Positions 1 to 8,779 of a DNA stretch of 64,000 nucleotides are shown one piece after another (within the stretch, counting starts at the first letter, position 1; every line of letters starts with the position of its first letter). The notes under the pieces are model-generated. The model was not told the DNA's origin, searched no databases, and worked only from the letters and a program-made list of their open reading frames with translations. Source of the DNA: JAPUEK01 sp963815355 (GTDB taxonomy: Bacteria > Pseudomonadota > Alphaproteobacteria > Rhodobacterales > Rhodobacteraceae); contig CAWFGJ010000012.1 in NCBI GenBank assembly GCA_963815355.1, forward strand, positions 62,001 to 126,000. The letters are read 5' to 3'. The translations under genes were made by a program, and so were the position numbers.

Positions 1-1967
1 GCCTGCCCGACCTTTGCGCCGGGTGATCTGTTGTCATCCAGCACGCCTTGCGTGGCGCGATCAACCGCGATGCCCAAGATGCGCGCCTTGTCGCTGCCCT
101 TGGTTTCCGCGAGGAACTTAAGGCTTTCCCCCAGCGCGCAGAATTCCCCCAAGGAATCCCAACGCAGATGGTTTTCCTCAACCAGTTGTTGCACGTGCTT
201 CGGCGCAGACCCCCCTGCCCCGGTTTCAAACATGCCACCACCGTTCATCAGCTTGACGATGGACAACATCTTGGCCGAGGTGCCCAACTCCAGAATGGGG
301 AACAGATCCGTCAGATAGTCGCGCAGAACGTTGCCGGATATGGAGATGGAGTCCTTGCCCATGCGGATGGTTTCCAAGGAAAGCCGGGTCGCCGCGCGCG
401 GTGTAAGGATTTGAAACTTATCCGCGACACCGGCCTTTGCCAGAATGGGGCGGATATAGTTCAGCAGTTCGGCGTCATGGGCGCGCGCCTCATCCAGCCA
501 AAAGATCGCCTGACAGCCCTCCGCCTTTTGACGCGCGATCGCCAGTTGCACCCAATCTTCGATCGGCGCCTTGTTGGTAGAGGCTGACCGCCAGATATCG
601 CCCGCCTCGACCGCGTGCTCGTGCAGAATATCGCCATTGGCCAACACGATCCGGACAGTGCCCTTATGGGGAATTTCAAAGGTGGTTGGGTGCGAGCCGT
701 ATTCCTCGGCCTTTTGCGCCATCAAACCCACGTTCTGAACCGTGCCGGCGGTGCGCGGATCAAGGGCGCCGGTTTCCTTGAAGTACAAAATGGCCTCGTC
801 GTAAACGGGCGCATAAGAGCTGTCGGGGATCACGCAATTGGTGTCCGCCGCCTTGCCATCCGGCCCCCAACCCTTGCCGCCCGCGCGGATAAGGGCCGGA
901 ATCGACGCGTCGATGATCACGTCAGACGGCACGTGCAGGTTTGTGATGCCCTTGTCCGAGTTGACCATGTAAAGGGGCGGCCGTTCGGCCATGACCTTGT
1001 CGATGGCCGCCAAAATCTCGGCCCCTTCCGGCATGGTCGCGACCTGCTCCAGCAGCGCGCCCAGACCTGAGTTCGGATTAACGCCCGCCGCCGCCAGTTT
1101 CTCGCCATAGGCATCAAACACCGGTTGCAGGAACACCCGTACCGCATGTCCGAAAAGGATCGGGTCCGACACCTTCATCATCGTGGCTTTCAGGTGGATC
1201 GAAAACAGCGTGCCCGCCGCTTTGGTCGCCGCAATCTGTTCGGCCAAAAACGCATCCAGCGCACGGGCCGACATAAACGTCGCATCCACAACCGTGCCAG
1301 CGGCATATTTCACCGACGCCTTCAAAACGGTGACGCTGCCGTCCTGTGCAACAAGCTCAATGCGCGCAGGACCGGCTTGGTCCGCCGACAACGTGGCCGA
1401 CTTTTCGTTTGAAAAGAAATCGTTGCCCGACATGGTCGAGACAGTGGTCTTGCTGTCAGCACTCCATTTGCCCATCGAGTGCGGGTTCGCTTTTGCGTAG
1501 TTCTTGACCGCAATCGCCGCACGGCGATCCGAGTTGCCTTCGCGCAAAACCGGGTTCACCGCCGACCCTTTGATCGCGTCGAACCGCGCACGAATTGCCT
1601 TTTCCGCATCGGTGCGGGGTTCTGCCGGATAGTCGGGAATGGCGTATCCCTTGGCTTGCAGCTCTTTGACCGCCGCGATCAGTTGCGGAACCGAGGCGGA
1701 GATATTCGGCAGCTTGATGATGTTTGCCGTGGGGTCCTTCACCAACTCACCCAACTCGGCCAGATCGTCCGGCTGGCGCTGACCTGCCGTCAAACCTTCG
1801 GGAAAACTCGCGATGATCCGCCCGGCCAAGGAGATATCCTTGGTGCCCACCGTGATGCCTGCCGCTGCCGCGAACGACTGAATTATGGGAAGCAGCGAAG
1901 CCGATGCAAGCTGAGGGGCCTCGTCAACCTTCGTATAAATGATATCGAGCGCAGCAGTGTTGGTCAT
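1..1967 (-). CDS. icd: Isocitrate dehydrogenase, NADP-dependent, monomeric type (3' end outside window)
   Basis: Converts isocitrate to 2-oxoglutarate and CO2 with NADP+ in the TCA cycle (cytoplasm). The reading frame starts at the ATG whose complement lies at 1965-1967 (MTNTAALDIIYTKVDEAPQL) and stays open to the window edge, giving about 655 residues; the family is normally about 740, so the last 80 or so are missing. Stretches that read as the monomeric family include NPVLREGNSDRRAA, KANPHSMGKWSADSKT, HLKATMMKVSDPILFGH and NGGGMFETGAGGSAPKHV. It is unrelated in sequence to the dimeric IDH family. It appears to be transcribed alone: the next upstream gene ends about 160 bases away. The identification is firm; only the C-terminus cannot be assessed. 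Confidence 0.96.
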   Translation of the reverse strand, partial: MTNTAALDIIYTKVDEAPQLASASLLPIIQSFAAAAGITVGTKDISLAGRIIASFPEGLTAGQRQPDDLAELGELVKDPTANIIKLPNISASVPQLIAAVKELQAKGYAIPDYPAEPRTDAEKAIRARFDAIKGSAVNPVLREGNSDRRAAIAVKNYAKANPHSMGKWSADSKTTVSTMSGNDFFSNEKSATLSADQAGPARIELVAQDGSVTVLKASVKYAAGTVVDATFMSARALDAFLAEQIAATKAAGTLFSIHLKATMMKVSDPILFGHAVRVFLQPVFDAYGEKLAAAGVNPNSGLGALLEQVATMPEGAEILAAIDKVMAERPPLYMVNSDKGITNLHVPSDVIIDASIPALIRAGGKGWGPDGKAADTNCVIPDSSYAPVYDEAILYFKETGALDPRTAGTVQNVGLMAQKAEEYGSHPTTFEIPHKGTVRIVLANGDILHEHAVEAGDIWRSASTNKAPIEDWVQLAIARQKAEGCQAIFWLDEARAHDAELLNYIRPILAKAGVADKFQILTPRAATRLSLETIRMGKDSISISGNVLRDYLTDLFPILELGTSAKMLSIVKLMNGGGMFETGAGGSAPKHVQQLVEENHLRWDSLGEFCALGESLKFLAETKGSDKARILGIAVDRATQGVLDDNRSPGAKVGQ

Positions 1968-2124
1968 GAATTCTGCCTGTCTTTGGGGTGTTTTGAATGT
2001 CGTTTGATGGCTCCCGCATGCCTCAATCCGGTCAAAAATGCAATGGCGGCATGGCCCCGATCCTGCCACCGCCCCCTGCGATGGCCGTGACAAAAGCGCA
2101 CCCGGGCCGCAGGCCAGCCCCCCG

Positions 2125-2886
2125 CTACGCTACTCCGCCCAGAAAATCGGCCACCAGCGCGTTGAAGATCTGCGGCTTCTCCAAATGGACGTTATGGGCG
2201 GCATTCGGCACGACTGCCAGATCCGCGCCGGGTATCCCGCGCCAAAGCGCCTCAGGCTGCGCCCAGCCGTAAGACCTGTCGTGGCTGCCCCAAAGCACCA
2301 GCGTGGGGCAGGAAACCGCGTGCAGATTGCCGCGCCCGTCCCAACCTTCCCACGCTTGCAGGCTGGCGAGTGCGGCTTGCAGACTGGCCTGCTGGCCCAG
2401 CGCATGGCAAAGCGGGAACCCTTCGGCCGCCTCGCCCTGCAAAAACCATGTCGCCGCAATGCGTCTGGCCGTCTGCGCGACCCCGTCGCGCTGCAGCCTC
2501 GCGCGGGATTCGGCAATCGTCTCAAACCGCCCCGGCATCACCCCTTGCGGACCTGTCCCGTAAAGCACCAGCTTGCCCACGCGCTGTGGTGCCAGTCGCA
2601 CCATTTCCTGAACGATCATTCCGCCCATCGAATGGCCCAACAGCTCAAACCGATCCACACCAAGCTGATCCAAAAGCCCCAGAACGGCCTCAGCATGGCC
2701 CACAATCGTCTGGGGCGCGGTCAGGGACGCGCTGGCCCCAAACCCCGCCAGATCAGGGCAGATCACCTCTCGAAACGGGCTGAACCGCGCCACCTGCCCG
2801 GCCCAGATCGCGCTCGCCCCCAGATAGCCGTGGACCAGAACCAAAGGCACGCCGCGTCCCGCGCGCTGATATGACAAGGCCGACAT
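2125..2886 (-). CDS. Alpha/beta hydrolase
   Basis: Protein of 253 residues with the alpha/beta hydrolase fold. Visible landmarks are the oxyanion-loop segment LVLVHGYLGASAIW near residue 16, the nucleophile elbow GHSMGG near residue 84, an acid candidate in WGSHDRSYGW and the catalytic histidine candidate in AAHNVHLEKP near the C-terminus, so the triad looks complete. The substrate cannot be read from sequence. It is the most downstream gene of a minus-strand run with a sulfonate exporter, dehydrogenase and ABC importer, 61 bases after the exporter gene, so it may serve the same pathway (for example ester hydrolysis before sulfonate breakdown). That link is inference from position only. Confidence 0.85.
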   Translation of the reverse strand: MSALSYQRAGRGVPLVLVHGYLGASAIWAGQVARFSPFREVICPDLAGFGASASLTAPQTIVGHAEAVLGLLDQLGVDRFELLGHSMGGMIVQEMVRLAPQRVGKLVLYGTGPQGVMPGRFETIAESRARLQRDGVAQTARRIAATWFLQGEAAEGFPLCHALGQQASLQAALASLQAWEGWDGRGNLHAVSCPTLVLWGSHDRSYGWAQPEALWRGIPGADLAVVPNAAHNVHLEKPQIFNALVADFLGGVA

Positions 2887-2947
2887 TCAGCTTCTCCTTT
2901 TCGGACCCGGCTCGCGCCGACAGGCCCGCCGGCGCACCAAGCCTGTC

Positions 2948-3994
2948 TTACAGCAAAAACACATGCGCAAAAACAATCGCTTGCCCCAGCAGAAACACCG
3001 TATCCACCGCGATCAGCAAAAGCCCCTTCACCCCCGGTGCGAACAGCTTTTCCAGCGAGGTCTTCACCCCAAGCGCCGAGATCGCCACCACCAACAAAAA
3101 CCGCGAGGCGTCGTTGACGAAATTGAGCAAACCTTCCGGCACGGGCACAAGATTGCGCACCACCATCAGCACGATAAACGCGACAACAAACCAAGGCAGC
3201 CCCGCGCGCCCGCCCGCCTCTTTACGAAAGATCACCGCAACCGCCAGCAAAACCACCGGCAGCAGGGCCACACGCAACAGCTTGGTAAAGGTCGCAATAT
3301 CGCCAGCAGTATCGCTGACCGAATAGCCCGCCCCCACAACCTGCGCCACATCATGAATGGTCGCGCCGATCATGTAGCCGCTTTCGACATCGGCAAGCCC
3401 AAGAAAGCGGAACAGCATCGGGTAGACGATCATCGCAATCGTCGACATCGCGGTCACGCCAACAACCGTCAGCAGCACGTCCTCTTCCTTAAGGAACCGC
3501 TTGGGCAAGACCGCCGCAATGGCCATCGCCGCAGAGGCCCCGCAAATCGCAACCGCCCCCCCGGTCAGCAGACCAAAAGCCGTCGTCCGCCCAAACAGCC
3601 GCGCAAAGACCACGCCACCGATCAGCGTCAGCACCAACATGCCCACCACGCCGACAATGGGCGTCAAACCAAGCTGCGACACATCAGCAAAGGTCAGGCG
3701 CAGACCCAACAAGGCCACGCCACACCGCAACAAGGTGCGCGAGCAAAACGCGATCCCCTCCGCCGCGCGCGGCCCCTCGTTCATGAAGTTGAACGCCATC
3801 CCCAAAAGCAGGGCAAACAGCATGGCCGGCGCACCGTAATGCTCGGCCAGAAAACTGGCGGCCAGCGCGATTGTCGTGGCAAGGGCGATGCCACCGCGAT
3901 TTCGGCCCCCCCAGTCAAACACCTTGCGCGGCCATTGGTTCAGCGGCGGCATCCCACTTGCGGGGCCCCCTTCGGCAAGCTCACGCTCAGACAT
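2948..3994 (-). CDS. YeiH/UPF0324 family putative sulfite/sulfate exporter (CuyZ/SuyZ-like)
   Basis: Integral membrane protein of 348 residues with about ten hydrophobic segments, for example GGIALATTIALAASFLAEHY near the start and GLLLIAVDTVFLLGQAIVFA at the end. The segments GAPAMLFALLLGMAFNF, LLRCGVALLGLRL and TGGAVAICGASAAMAIA are typical of the UPF0324 (YeiH) family, which includes putative exporters next to sulfo-lyase genes that remove toxic sulfite or sulfate from the cytoplasm. The start codon overlaps the end of the HisD-like dehydrogenase gene by 8 bases, so the two are probably translated together. Its place in a cluster with cuyA and a taurine-type importer supports the sulfite export role; specificity is inferred, not shown. 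Confidence 0.85.
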   Translation of the reverse strand: MSERELAEGGPASGMPPLNQWPRKVFDWGGRNRGGIALATTIALAASFLAEHYGAPAMLFALLLGMAFNFMNEGPRAAEGIAFCSRTLLRCGVALLGLRLTFADVSQLGLTPIVGVVGMLVLTLIGGVVFARLFGRTTAFGLLTGGAVAICGASAAMAIAAVLPKRFLKEEDVLLTVVGVTAMSTIAMIVYPMLFRFLGLADVESGYMIGATIHDVAQVVGAGYSVSDTAGDIATFTKLLRVALLPVVLLAVAVIFRKEAGGRAGLPWFVVAFIVLMVVRNLVPVPEGLLNFVNDASRFLLVVAISALGVKTSLEKLFAPGVKGLLLIAVDTVFLLGQAIVFAHVFLL

Positions 3995-5291
3995 CCGCAG
4001 CGCTTAGATCAAAGGTCTCGCCGGGAAAGAACTTGGCAAGCCGCACATCCGCCGAGCGGGCATGTCCCTCCATGCCTTCAAGCCGGGAAATCCGCGCTGT
4101 GGCTTCGGCAAGCGGTCGGGCCGCCGCGCGGGTGGCGCGCTGCCACGTCACGGTCTTCATGAACTTGTGGACCGAAAGCCCCCCGGTATAACGCGCCGCC
4201 CCCGAGGTCGGCAGCACATGGTTCGGCCCCGAGGTCTTGTCGCCAAAGGCAACGGTGGTCTCTTCGCCCAGAAACAACGAGCCATAAGACCGCAAACGCC
4301 CCAACCACCAGTCGAGGTTTTCCGCCTGAACATGCAAATGCTCGGGTGCCAATTGATCCGCGACCACGGCCATTTCCTCGGCCGTCTCGCACAGGATCAC
4401 TTCGGCAAAATCCGCCCAAGCCGCTTCGGCGCTGTGCCGGTTCACCTCTGGCAAGGTCGCGATCAACTGGGGCACAAGCGCCATCACCGCCCCGGCAAAG
4501 CCGCGATCCGACGTGACCAGCCACACGGGTGAGTTATAACCATGCTCGGCCTGCCCCACCAGATCGGCGGCAACCATCTCAACGTCAGCGGTGCTGTCGG
4601 CGATCACCATGCTGTCGGTGGGCCCGGCAAACATGTCGATGCCCACCTGCCCGAACAGAATGCGCTTGGCCTCGGCCACAAACTGGTTTCCCGGCCCGAC
4701 CAGCATATCCGCCTTGGGCAACCCGAACAGGCCGTTGGCCATGGCCGCCACGCCCTGAACACCGCCCATCGACAGGATCACGTCTGCGCCACAAAGATCC
4801 ATCGCATAAAGGATCGCGGGCGGAATCCCCACGCCGGGGCGCGGCGGAGAGCAGGCCGCGATATGCGGCACCCCCGCCACCTTGGCCGTCGTGATCGTCA
4901 TGATGGCGCTGGCAACGTGGCTGTAACGCCCCCCCGGCACATAGCATCCCGCCGCCGAAACCGGGATCTGCTTTTGCCCCGCCATCAGGCCCGGCAGAAT
5001 TTCAATCGCACAATCGGTGACCGTCGCGCGCTGCGCCTCGGCAAAGCGGCGCACGTTGTTATGCGCAAACTGAATATCCGCCTTCAGCTTGTCAGGAACC
5101 AAGGCCGCCGCCGCCCTCCGCTCGTCTCGCGAGACAAGGATGGCGCCGTCCCATTTGTCCAGCTCCCGGGCGAACTTTTGCGCGACAGCCTCGCCGCCTG
5201 CCTCAATCTCCGCCAGCATTTTGGCCACGATTGCGCGCACGTCTTGCTGATCCGTTTCCGCAGTGCGAACGGCTTTCTTCAGATATATCAT
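3987..5291 (-). CDS. Histidinol-dehydrogenase-like dehydrogenase, probably acting on a sulfonate (HpsN-like)
   Basis: HisD-superfamily zinc- and NAD-dependent dehydrogenase of 434 residues. The family's metal and catalytic positions are present: GQAEHGYN (Gln and His ligands), APEHLHV (Glu-His general base), GDKTSGPNHVLPTSG (Asp ligand) and MEGHARSADVR (C-terminal His ligand). The start MIYLKKAVRTAETD at 5289-5291 is 16 bases after the ABC permease stop; an upstream in-frame start would run into that gene. The neighbours are sulfonate import, exporter and cuyA genes and none is a his gene, which fits HpsN, the enzyme that oxidises 2,3-dihydroxypropane-1-sulfonate to sulfolactate, better than histidine biosynthesis. 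The partner hpsO, hpsP and suyAB genes are not in the window, so the exact substrate remains open. Confidence 0.8.
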   Translation of the reverse strand: MIYLKKAVRTAETDQQDVRAIVAKMLAEIEAGGEAVAQKFARELDKWDGAILVSRDERRAAAALVPDKLKADIQFAHNNVRRFAEAQRATVTDCAIEILPGLMAGQKQIPVSAAGCYVPGGRYSHVASAIMTITTAKVAGVPHIAACSPPRPGVGIPPAILYAMDLCGADVILSMGGVQGVAAMANGLFGLPKADMLVGPGNQFVAEAKRILFGQVGIDMFAGPTDSMVIADSTADVEMVAADLVGQAEHGYNSPVWLVTSDRGFAGAVMALVPQLIATLPEVNRHSAEAAWADFAEVILCETAEEMAVVADQLAPEHLHVQAENLDWWLGRLRSYGSLFLGEETTVAFGDKTSGPNHVLPTSGAARYTGGLSVHKFMKTVTWQRATRAAARPLAEATARISRLEGMEGHARSADVRLAKFFPGETFDLSAADV

Positions 5292-5307
5292 TTGGTTAGC
5301 TTTCAGG

Positions 5308-6177
5308 TTACATCCGGCCCTTCCAGGGCACCAGGCGGCGCTCGACAAAGCGCATCAACAGATCAAAAGCGAAGGCAATGATGGCGATCACGAAAATCCC
5401 CATGATCACAACCGGGGTTTGCAGGAACTGGCTGGCCGACAAAACCATGTAGCCAAGACCTTTGGTCGCCGCGACCATTTCGGCCGCCACCAGCGTGGTC
5501 CAGCCAAAGCCGATCCCGATGCGCATGGCAGTCAGGATCTCGGGCAGGGCCGAGGGCATGATCACATGGCGCATGACCTGCCAACGCGTCGCACCAAACG
5601 AATAGGCCGCGTGGATCTGCTCAATCGCCGCCGATTTGACACCCGAACGCGCGCCCAACACCACCGGGGCAAAGACCGACAGAAAGATCAACAAGACCTT
5701 CGACGTCTCCCCGATCCCGAACCAGATGATCATCAGCGGCAGATAGGCCAGCGGCGGAATCGGCCGGTAAAACTCAATCGGCGGATCGAAGATGCCGCGC
5801 ATGACCGGGCTCATCCCCATCGCAAGGCCAAGCGGCAAGCCGATGATGCAGGCCAGCAGAAACGCGCCAAAAACCCGCACGGTCGAAATCGCCACATGCT
5901 CAAGGAACGGCGTGCCGGTAAATCCGTCATTCCAGATCGAGATGAACTTGGACACGATCGCCATGGGCGACGGCACAAAGAGCGGCTTCACCCATCCCAT
6001 CGCGGTAACCAGCCACCACACGAAAAAGAACGCCGCGATAGAGCCCGCCGAGAGCCAAAAGGAACCGCCCTGCCCCGGCACGCCGTAAATCTCACCGGGT
6101 TTGGTGGCGCGTGCGCGGGACAACCGGGCGATCAGGCCGTCGGCTTTGACAGGTGCTGGGGTGACAGGTTCGGTCAT
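5308..6177 (-). CDS. ABC transporter permease, taurine/sulfonate type
   Basis: Inner-membrane permease of 289 residues in the TauC/SsuC branch of binding-protein-dependent transporters. After a basic N-terminus there are about six membrane spans, starting with WLSAGSIAAFFFVWWLVTAM. The cytoplasmic EAA loop is seen in AAYSFGATRWQVMRHVIMPSALPEI, and GIGFGWTTLVAAEMVAATKG is characteristic of this branch. It overlaps the ATPase gene by 4 bases (ATGA), and the binding-protein gene lies just upstream, so the three make one importer. The HisD-like gene follows 16 bases later in the same direction. The substrate is probably an organosulfonate such as taurine, cysteate or DHPS, inferred from neighbours. 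Confidence 0.9.
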   Translation of the reverse strand: MTEPVTPAPVKADGLIARLSRARATKPGEIYGVPGQGGSFWLSAGSIAAFFFVWWLVTAMGWVKPLFVPSPMAIVSKFISIWNDGFTGTPFLEHVAISTVRVFGAFLLACIIGLPLGLAMGMSPVMRGIFDPPIEFYRPIPPLAYLPLMIIWFGIGETSKVLLIFLSVFAPVVLGARSGVKSAAIEQIHAAYSFGATRWQVMRHVIMPSALPEILTAMRIGIGFGWTTLVAAEMVAATKGLGYMVLSASQFLQTPVVIMGIFVIAIIAFAFDLLMRFVERRLVPWKGRM

Positions 6178-6962
6178 GCCGCGGCCTCCTCATCTGCGAA
6201 AATGATCTTCAGAACTTCTTCGCGCAGTTGGATGAATTCGGGTGAAGCCTTGACCTGCCGCGCAGGCGCGCCGCCCAGAAACAAGCGCGAGAACGGCAGA
6301 TCAAAGACATGGGTGATGCGTCCGGGGCGCGGCGACATCACCACCAGTTTGGTGCCCATGAACAGCGCCTCTTCCACGCTGTGGGTGATCAGAAAGATGG
6401 ATTTGTGGGTGTCGTTCCAGATGTTCAGGATCAACTCCTGCGCCTTCTCGCGCGTCAGGGCATCCAAGGCGCCAAGCGGCTCATCCATCAGCAAAATCTT
6501 CGGATCGCACGTCAGCGCGCGCGCAATGCCGACCCGCTGCTGCATCCCGCCCGAAAGCTTGTAGACCGGGGCGTTCTGAAAGCCCTCCAGCCCCAAAAGC
6601 CCAACAAACTTGTTGGCCATCTCATAGCGTTTTGCCTTGCCGATGCCTTGCAGTTGCAGACCAAACGCCACGTTGTCCAACACATCCAGCCACGGCAGCA
6701 GCGCGTGTTTCTGAAAGACCACCGCCCGGTCAGCCCCCGGCCCGGCGACCCGGTTGTTGTCCAGGGTCAGCTCGCCCGATGTGGGCGACAAGAACCCCGC
6801 AATCAGGTTCAGCAACGTGGATTTCCCGCATCCCGAAGCCCCAAGCGCGACCACAAATTCTGCATCGTCGATCGTCAGATCAATATTGCTCAGCGCCGCA
6901 ACCGGAGGCCGGCCATCCGAGGCCGGATAGATCACCGAGACGTCTTTGATGTTCAGGCCCAT
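6174..6962 (-). CDS. ABC transporter ATP-binding protein, taurine/sulfonate type
   Basis: Cytoplasmic ATPase of 262 residues. Walker A is GASGCGKST near residue 43, the signature motif is LSGGMQQRVGIARAL, Walker B is ILLMDEPLGALD and the switch histidine is in FLITHSVEEAL. The start MGLNIKDVSVIYPASDG was chosen because the upstream in-frame extension runs through the intercistronic hairpin and lacks family similarity. It lies between the binding-protein gene and the permease gene, overlapping the latter by 4 bases. It energises import of the same sulfonate-type substrate. Confidence 0.92.
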   Translation of the reverse strand: MGLNIKDVSVIYPASDGRPPVAALSNIDLTIDDAEFVVALGASGCGKSTLLNLIAGFLSPTSGELTLDNNRVAGPGADRAVVFQKHALLPWLDVLDNVAFGLQLQGIGKAKRYEMANKFVGLLGLEGFQNAPVYKLSGGMQQRVGIARALTCDPKILLMDEPLGALDALTREKAQELILNIWNDTHKSIFLITHSVEEALFMGTKLVVMSPRPGRITHVFDLPFSRLFLGGAPARQVKASPEFIQLREEVLKIIFADEEAAA

Positions 6963-6989
6963 ACGCCCCCCCGAGAGCACAACAGATCG

Positions 6990-7014
6990 CCTGCCCGGCA
7001 TCGCGCCGGGCAGG
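6990..7014 (-). promoter_or_regulatory. Stem-loop between binding-protein and ATPase genes
   Basis: A perfect 10-base-pair stem (arm CCTGCCCGGC, loop of five, arm GCCGGGCAGG) lies 11 bases past the stop of the periplasmic binding-protein gene and 27 bases before the ATPase start. There is no T-run, so it is not a classic terminator. In many importer operons such a structure protects the 3' end of the binding-protein message and lowers expression of the membrane components. That role is inferred. Confidence 0.6.
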
Positions 7015-7025
7015 ACAAAGGTTGG

Positions 7026-8018
7026 TTACTTCGACGCTTCCAGCGCATATTCGGCCGTCACAAAGGCCGAATAATCCTCTGCCACGGTATCAATCCGGCC
7101 AGCGGCCTTCAGGAAATCAGCCGTGCCCTTGACCGTGGTCGCCGCCCCACCAAGCCAGGCATCGGTGGCCTGCGTGGCCATCGGCAGGAAGGTGAACCCT
7201 TCGAGGATTCCGGGAACCTGCGCCGCATCGGCACCGGTCGCGGCGGCCAGCGCCATAACCTCTGCACTGTCCGCCGTCCAAGCCTGCGGATTGCCAAGAT
7301 AGGCGGCATTGGCCTTGTCGATTTCCTTCAGGAACGCGACGATCTTGTCCTTGTTCGCCGCACCAAAGGCGCGGTCCACAACCCAGCCGTCAAACGTCGG
7401 GAAACCCCATTCCGCCGTCTGGTCAGCCCCGACAACCAGCTTGCCGGACTTCAGGATTTCCGACTGCACAGGCTGCCAGATCCACGCCGCATCAATCACG
7501 CCTTGATCCCACGAGGCCGCGATCTGATCGGGTTTCATGCTGACGATGGTCACGTCGGCTTCGCTGATCCCCTCATGCTGCAGCGCGCCCATCAACGAGA
7601 AATGCGCGGTTGAACCGACCGGCACCGCAATCCGCTTGCCCTTCAGATCTGCGACCGTTTCAATCCCCGATCCATCATGGGCAATCAGCGATTCCGCGGC
7701 ACCGATCACGTCGGAATAGCCGATCAGTTGCAGATCAACCCCCTGGCTTGCCGCGATTGCCAGCGGCGATGAGCCCAACTCCGAAAGCACCACATCGCCC
7801 GACGCCATCGCCGCGATCACGTCCGTGCCCGAGTCGAATTTGCGCCACTCGATTTCCCAGCCGGTCGCCTGTTGCAGCGCGTCCGAGGTCGCCACAAGCT
7901 GCATCGGCGTTGGGTTGCCGAAATGGCCGATGATGATCTTTTCGGCCGAAGCGGCCCCCGCAAACAGCATCGCAGAGGTGGCAAGACCAAGCGCCAAAAG
8001 CTTTGGATTAAGTTTCAT
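7026..8018 (-). CDS. Periplasmic substrate-binding protein, taurine/sulfonate ABC transporter (TauA-like)
   Basis: Protein of 330 residues with a Sec signal peptide (MKLNPKLLALGLATSAMLF, cleavage probably after AGAASA). The mature part begins EKIIIGHFGNPTPMQLV and has the TauA-like fold landmarks WRKFDSGTDVIAAMASGDV, DLKGKRIAVPVGSTAHFSL and DQGVIDAAWIWQP. It captures the ligand in the periplasm and delivers it to the permease/ATPase encoded downstream. A good ribosome-binding site (AAGGAG) lies about 8 bases before the ATG at 8016-8018. It is separated from the ATPase gene by a strong hairpin. Ligand specificity within the taurine/sulfonate group is not determinable by eye. Confidence 0.9.
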   Translation of the reverse strand: MKLNPKLLALGLATSAMLFAGAASAEKIIIGHFGNPTPMQLVATSDALQQATGWEIEWRKFDSGTDVIAAMASGDVVLSELGSSPLAIAASQGVDLQLIGYSDVIGAAESLIAHDGSGIETVADLKGKRIAVPVGSTAHFSLMGALQHEGISEADVTIVSMKPDQIAASWDQGVIDAAWIWQPVQSEILKSGKLVVGADQTAEWGFPTFDGWVVDRAFGAANKDKIVAFLKEIDKANAAYLGNPQAWTADSAEVMALAAATGADAAQVPGILEGFTFLPMATQATDAWLGGAATTVKGTADFLKAAGRIDTVAEDYSAFVTAEYALEASK

Positions 8019-8080
8019 GGTTCGTTTCTCCTTGTTGATACGTTTTTGTATTCAGGGACTTACCTGAGTGGTCACTAACC

Positions 8081-8779
8081 TTACGCGCCTTCTGCGTGCG
8101 CGAATTCCGAAATGGCACGGACAAGAATGTCCAATGTGTCAAAACTCTGGGCCTGCGGGCAAACCGCGTCCGCAATCAGCGAAAACTCGGTGCAGGCGAT
8201 CAGTTGAACTGTAGCACCCTGCTGTCTCAAGTCGACTGACTGTGTCAGCAGGGTCTGCCGCGCGCCCGGTTGCGGGCCCTCGGCCTTGATCTGGCGGATC
8301 GCGGCCAGCATCGCCGCCTCGTCGCGGGCATAAAGCCCGCGCAGACCGTGCGCCTGCAAGGCCGCGTCAAACAGCCCCACCTTCCTGACCGCAGGCGACG
8401 CCAGGATACCCACCACCGCGCCCGGCCCGGCCAGTTGCGCCGCATGGGCGACCGACAGCGCAACCATATCCAGCAACGGCACCTTGACCGCCGCACGGAT
8501 CGCCCCGGCATAGTGATGTGCGGTATTGCACGGCATCGCCAAGGCTTGCGCGCCACCCGCCACCAACCTGCGCGCCATATCGGCCAGCACCGGCCCAGGG
8601 TCTTCGCCCGTGCCCTCAAGCAGATGGCGAATGCGCGACGGGACTTGCGGATTTTGGTCAACGATCAGCGGAAGGTGGTCGGCGTCATCCCGGGCCCGCA
8701 CGCTGGCCAGCACCTTTTGCATGATCAGGATGGTCGCCTCGGGGCCCATGCCCCCCAATATGCCGACGCGGCGCATCAT
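8081..8779 (-). CDS. Aspartate/glutamate racemase family protein
   Basis: Protein of 232 residues of the cofactor-independent Asp/Glu racemase superfamily. It starts MMRRVGILGGMGPEATI, as in aspartate racemases of the YgeA type. The two catalytic cysteines are in AMPCNTAHHYAG and LIACTEFSLI, so the enzyme looks intact. It sits between cuyA with a decayed aminotransferase (upstream) and the sulfonate ABC importer (downstream), and its start overlaps the end of the decayed gene. Because cysteate is a structural analogue of aspartate, it could interconvert D- and L-cysteate to feed CuyA. This is inference; an ordinary aspartate or other amino-acid racemase is the alternative. Confidence 0.85.
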   Translation of the reverse strand: MMRRVGILGGMGPEATILIMQKVLASVRARDDADHLPLIVDQNPQVPSRIRHLLEGTGEDPGPVLADMARRLVAGGAQALAMPCNTAHHYAGAIRAAVKVPLLDMVALSVAHAAQLAGPGAVVGILASPAVRKVGLFDAALQAHGLRGLYARDEAAMLAAIRQIKAEGPQPGARQTLLTQSVDLRQQGATVQLIACTEFSLIADAVCPQAQSFDTLDILVRAISEFAHAEGA

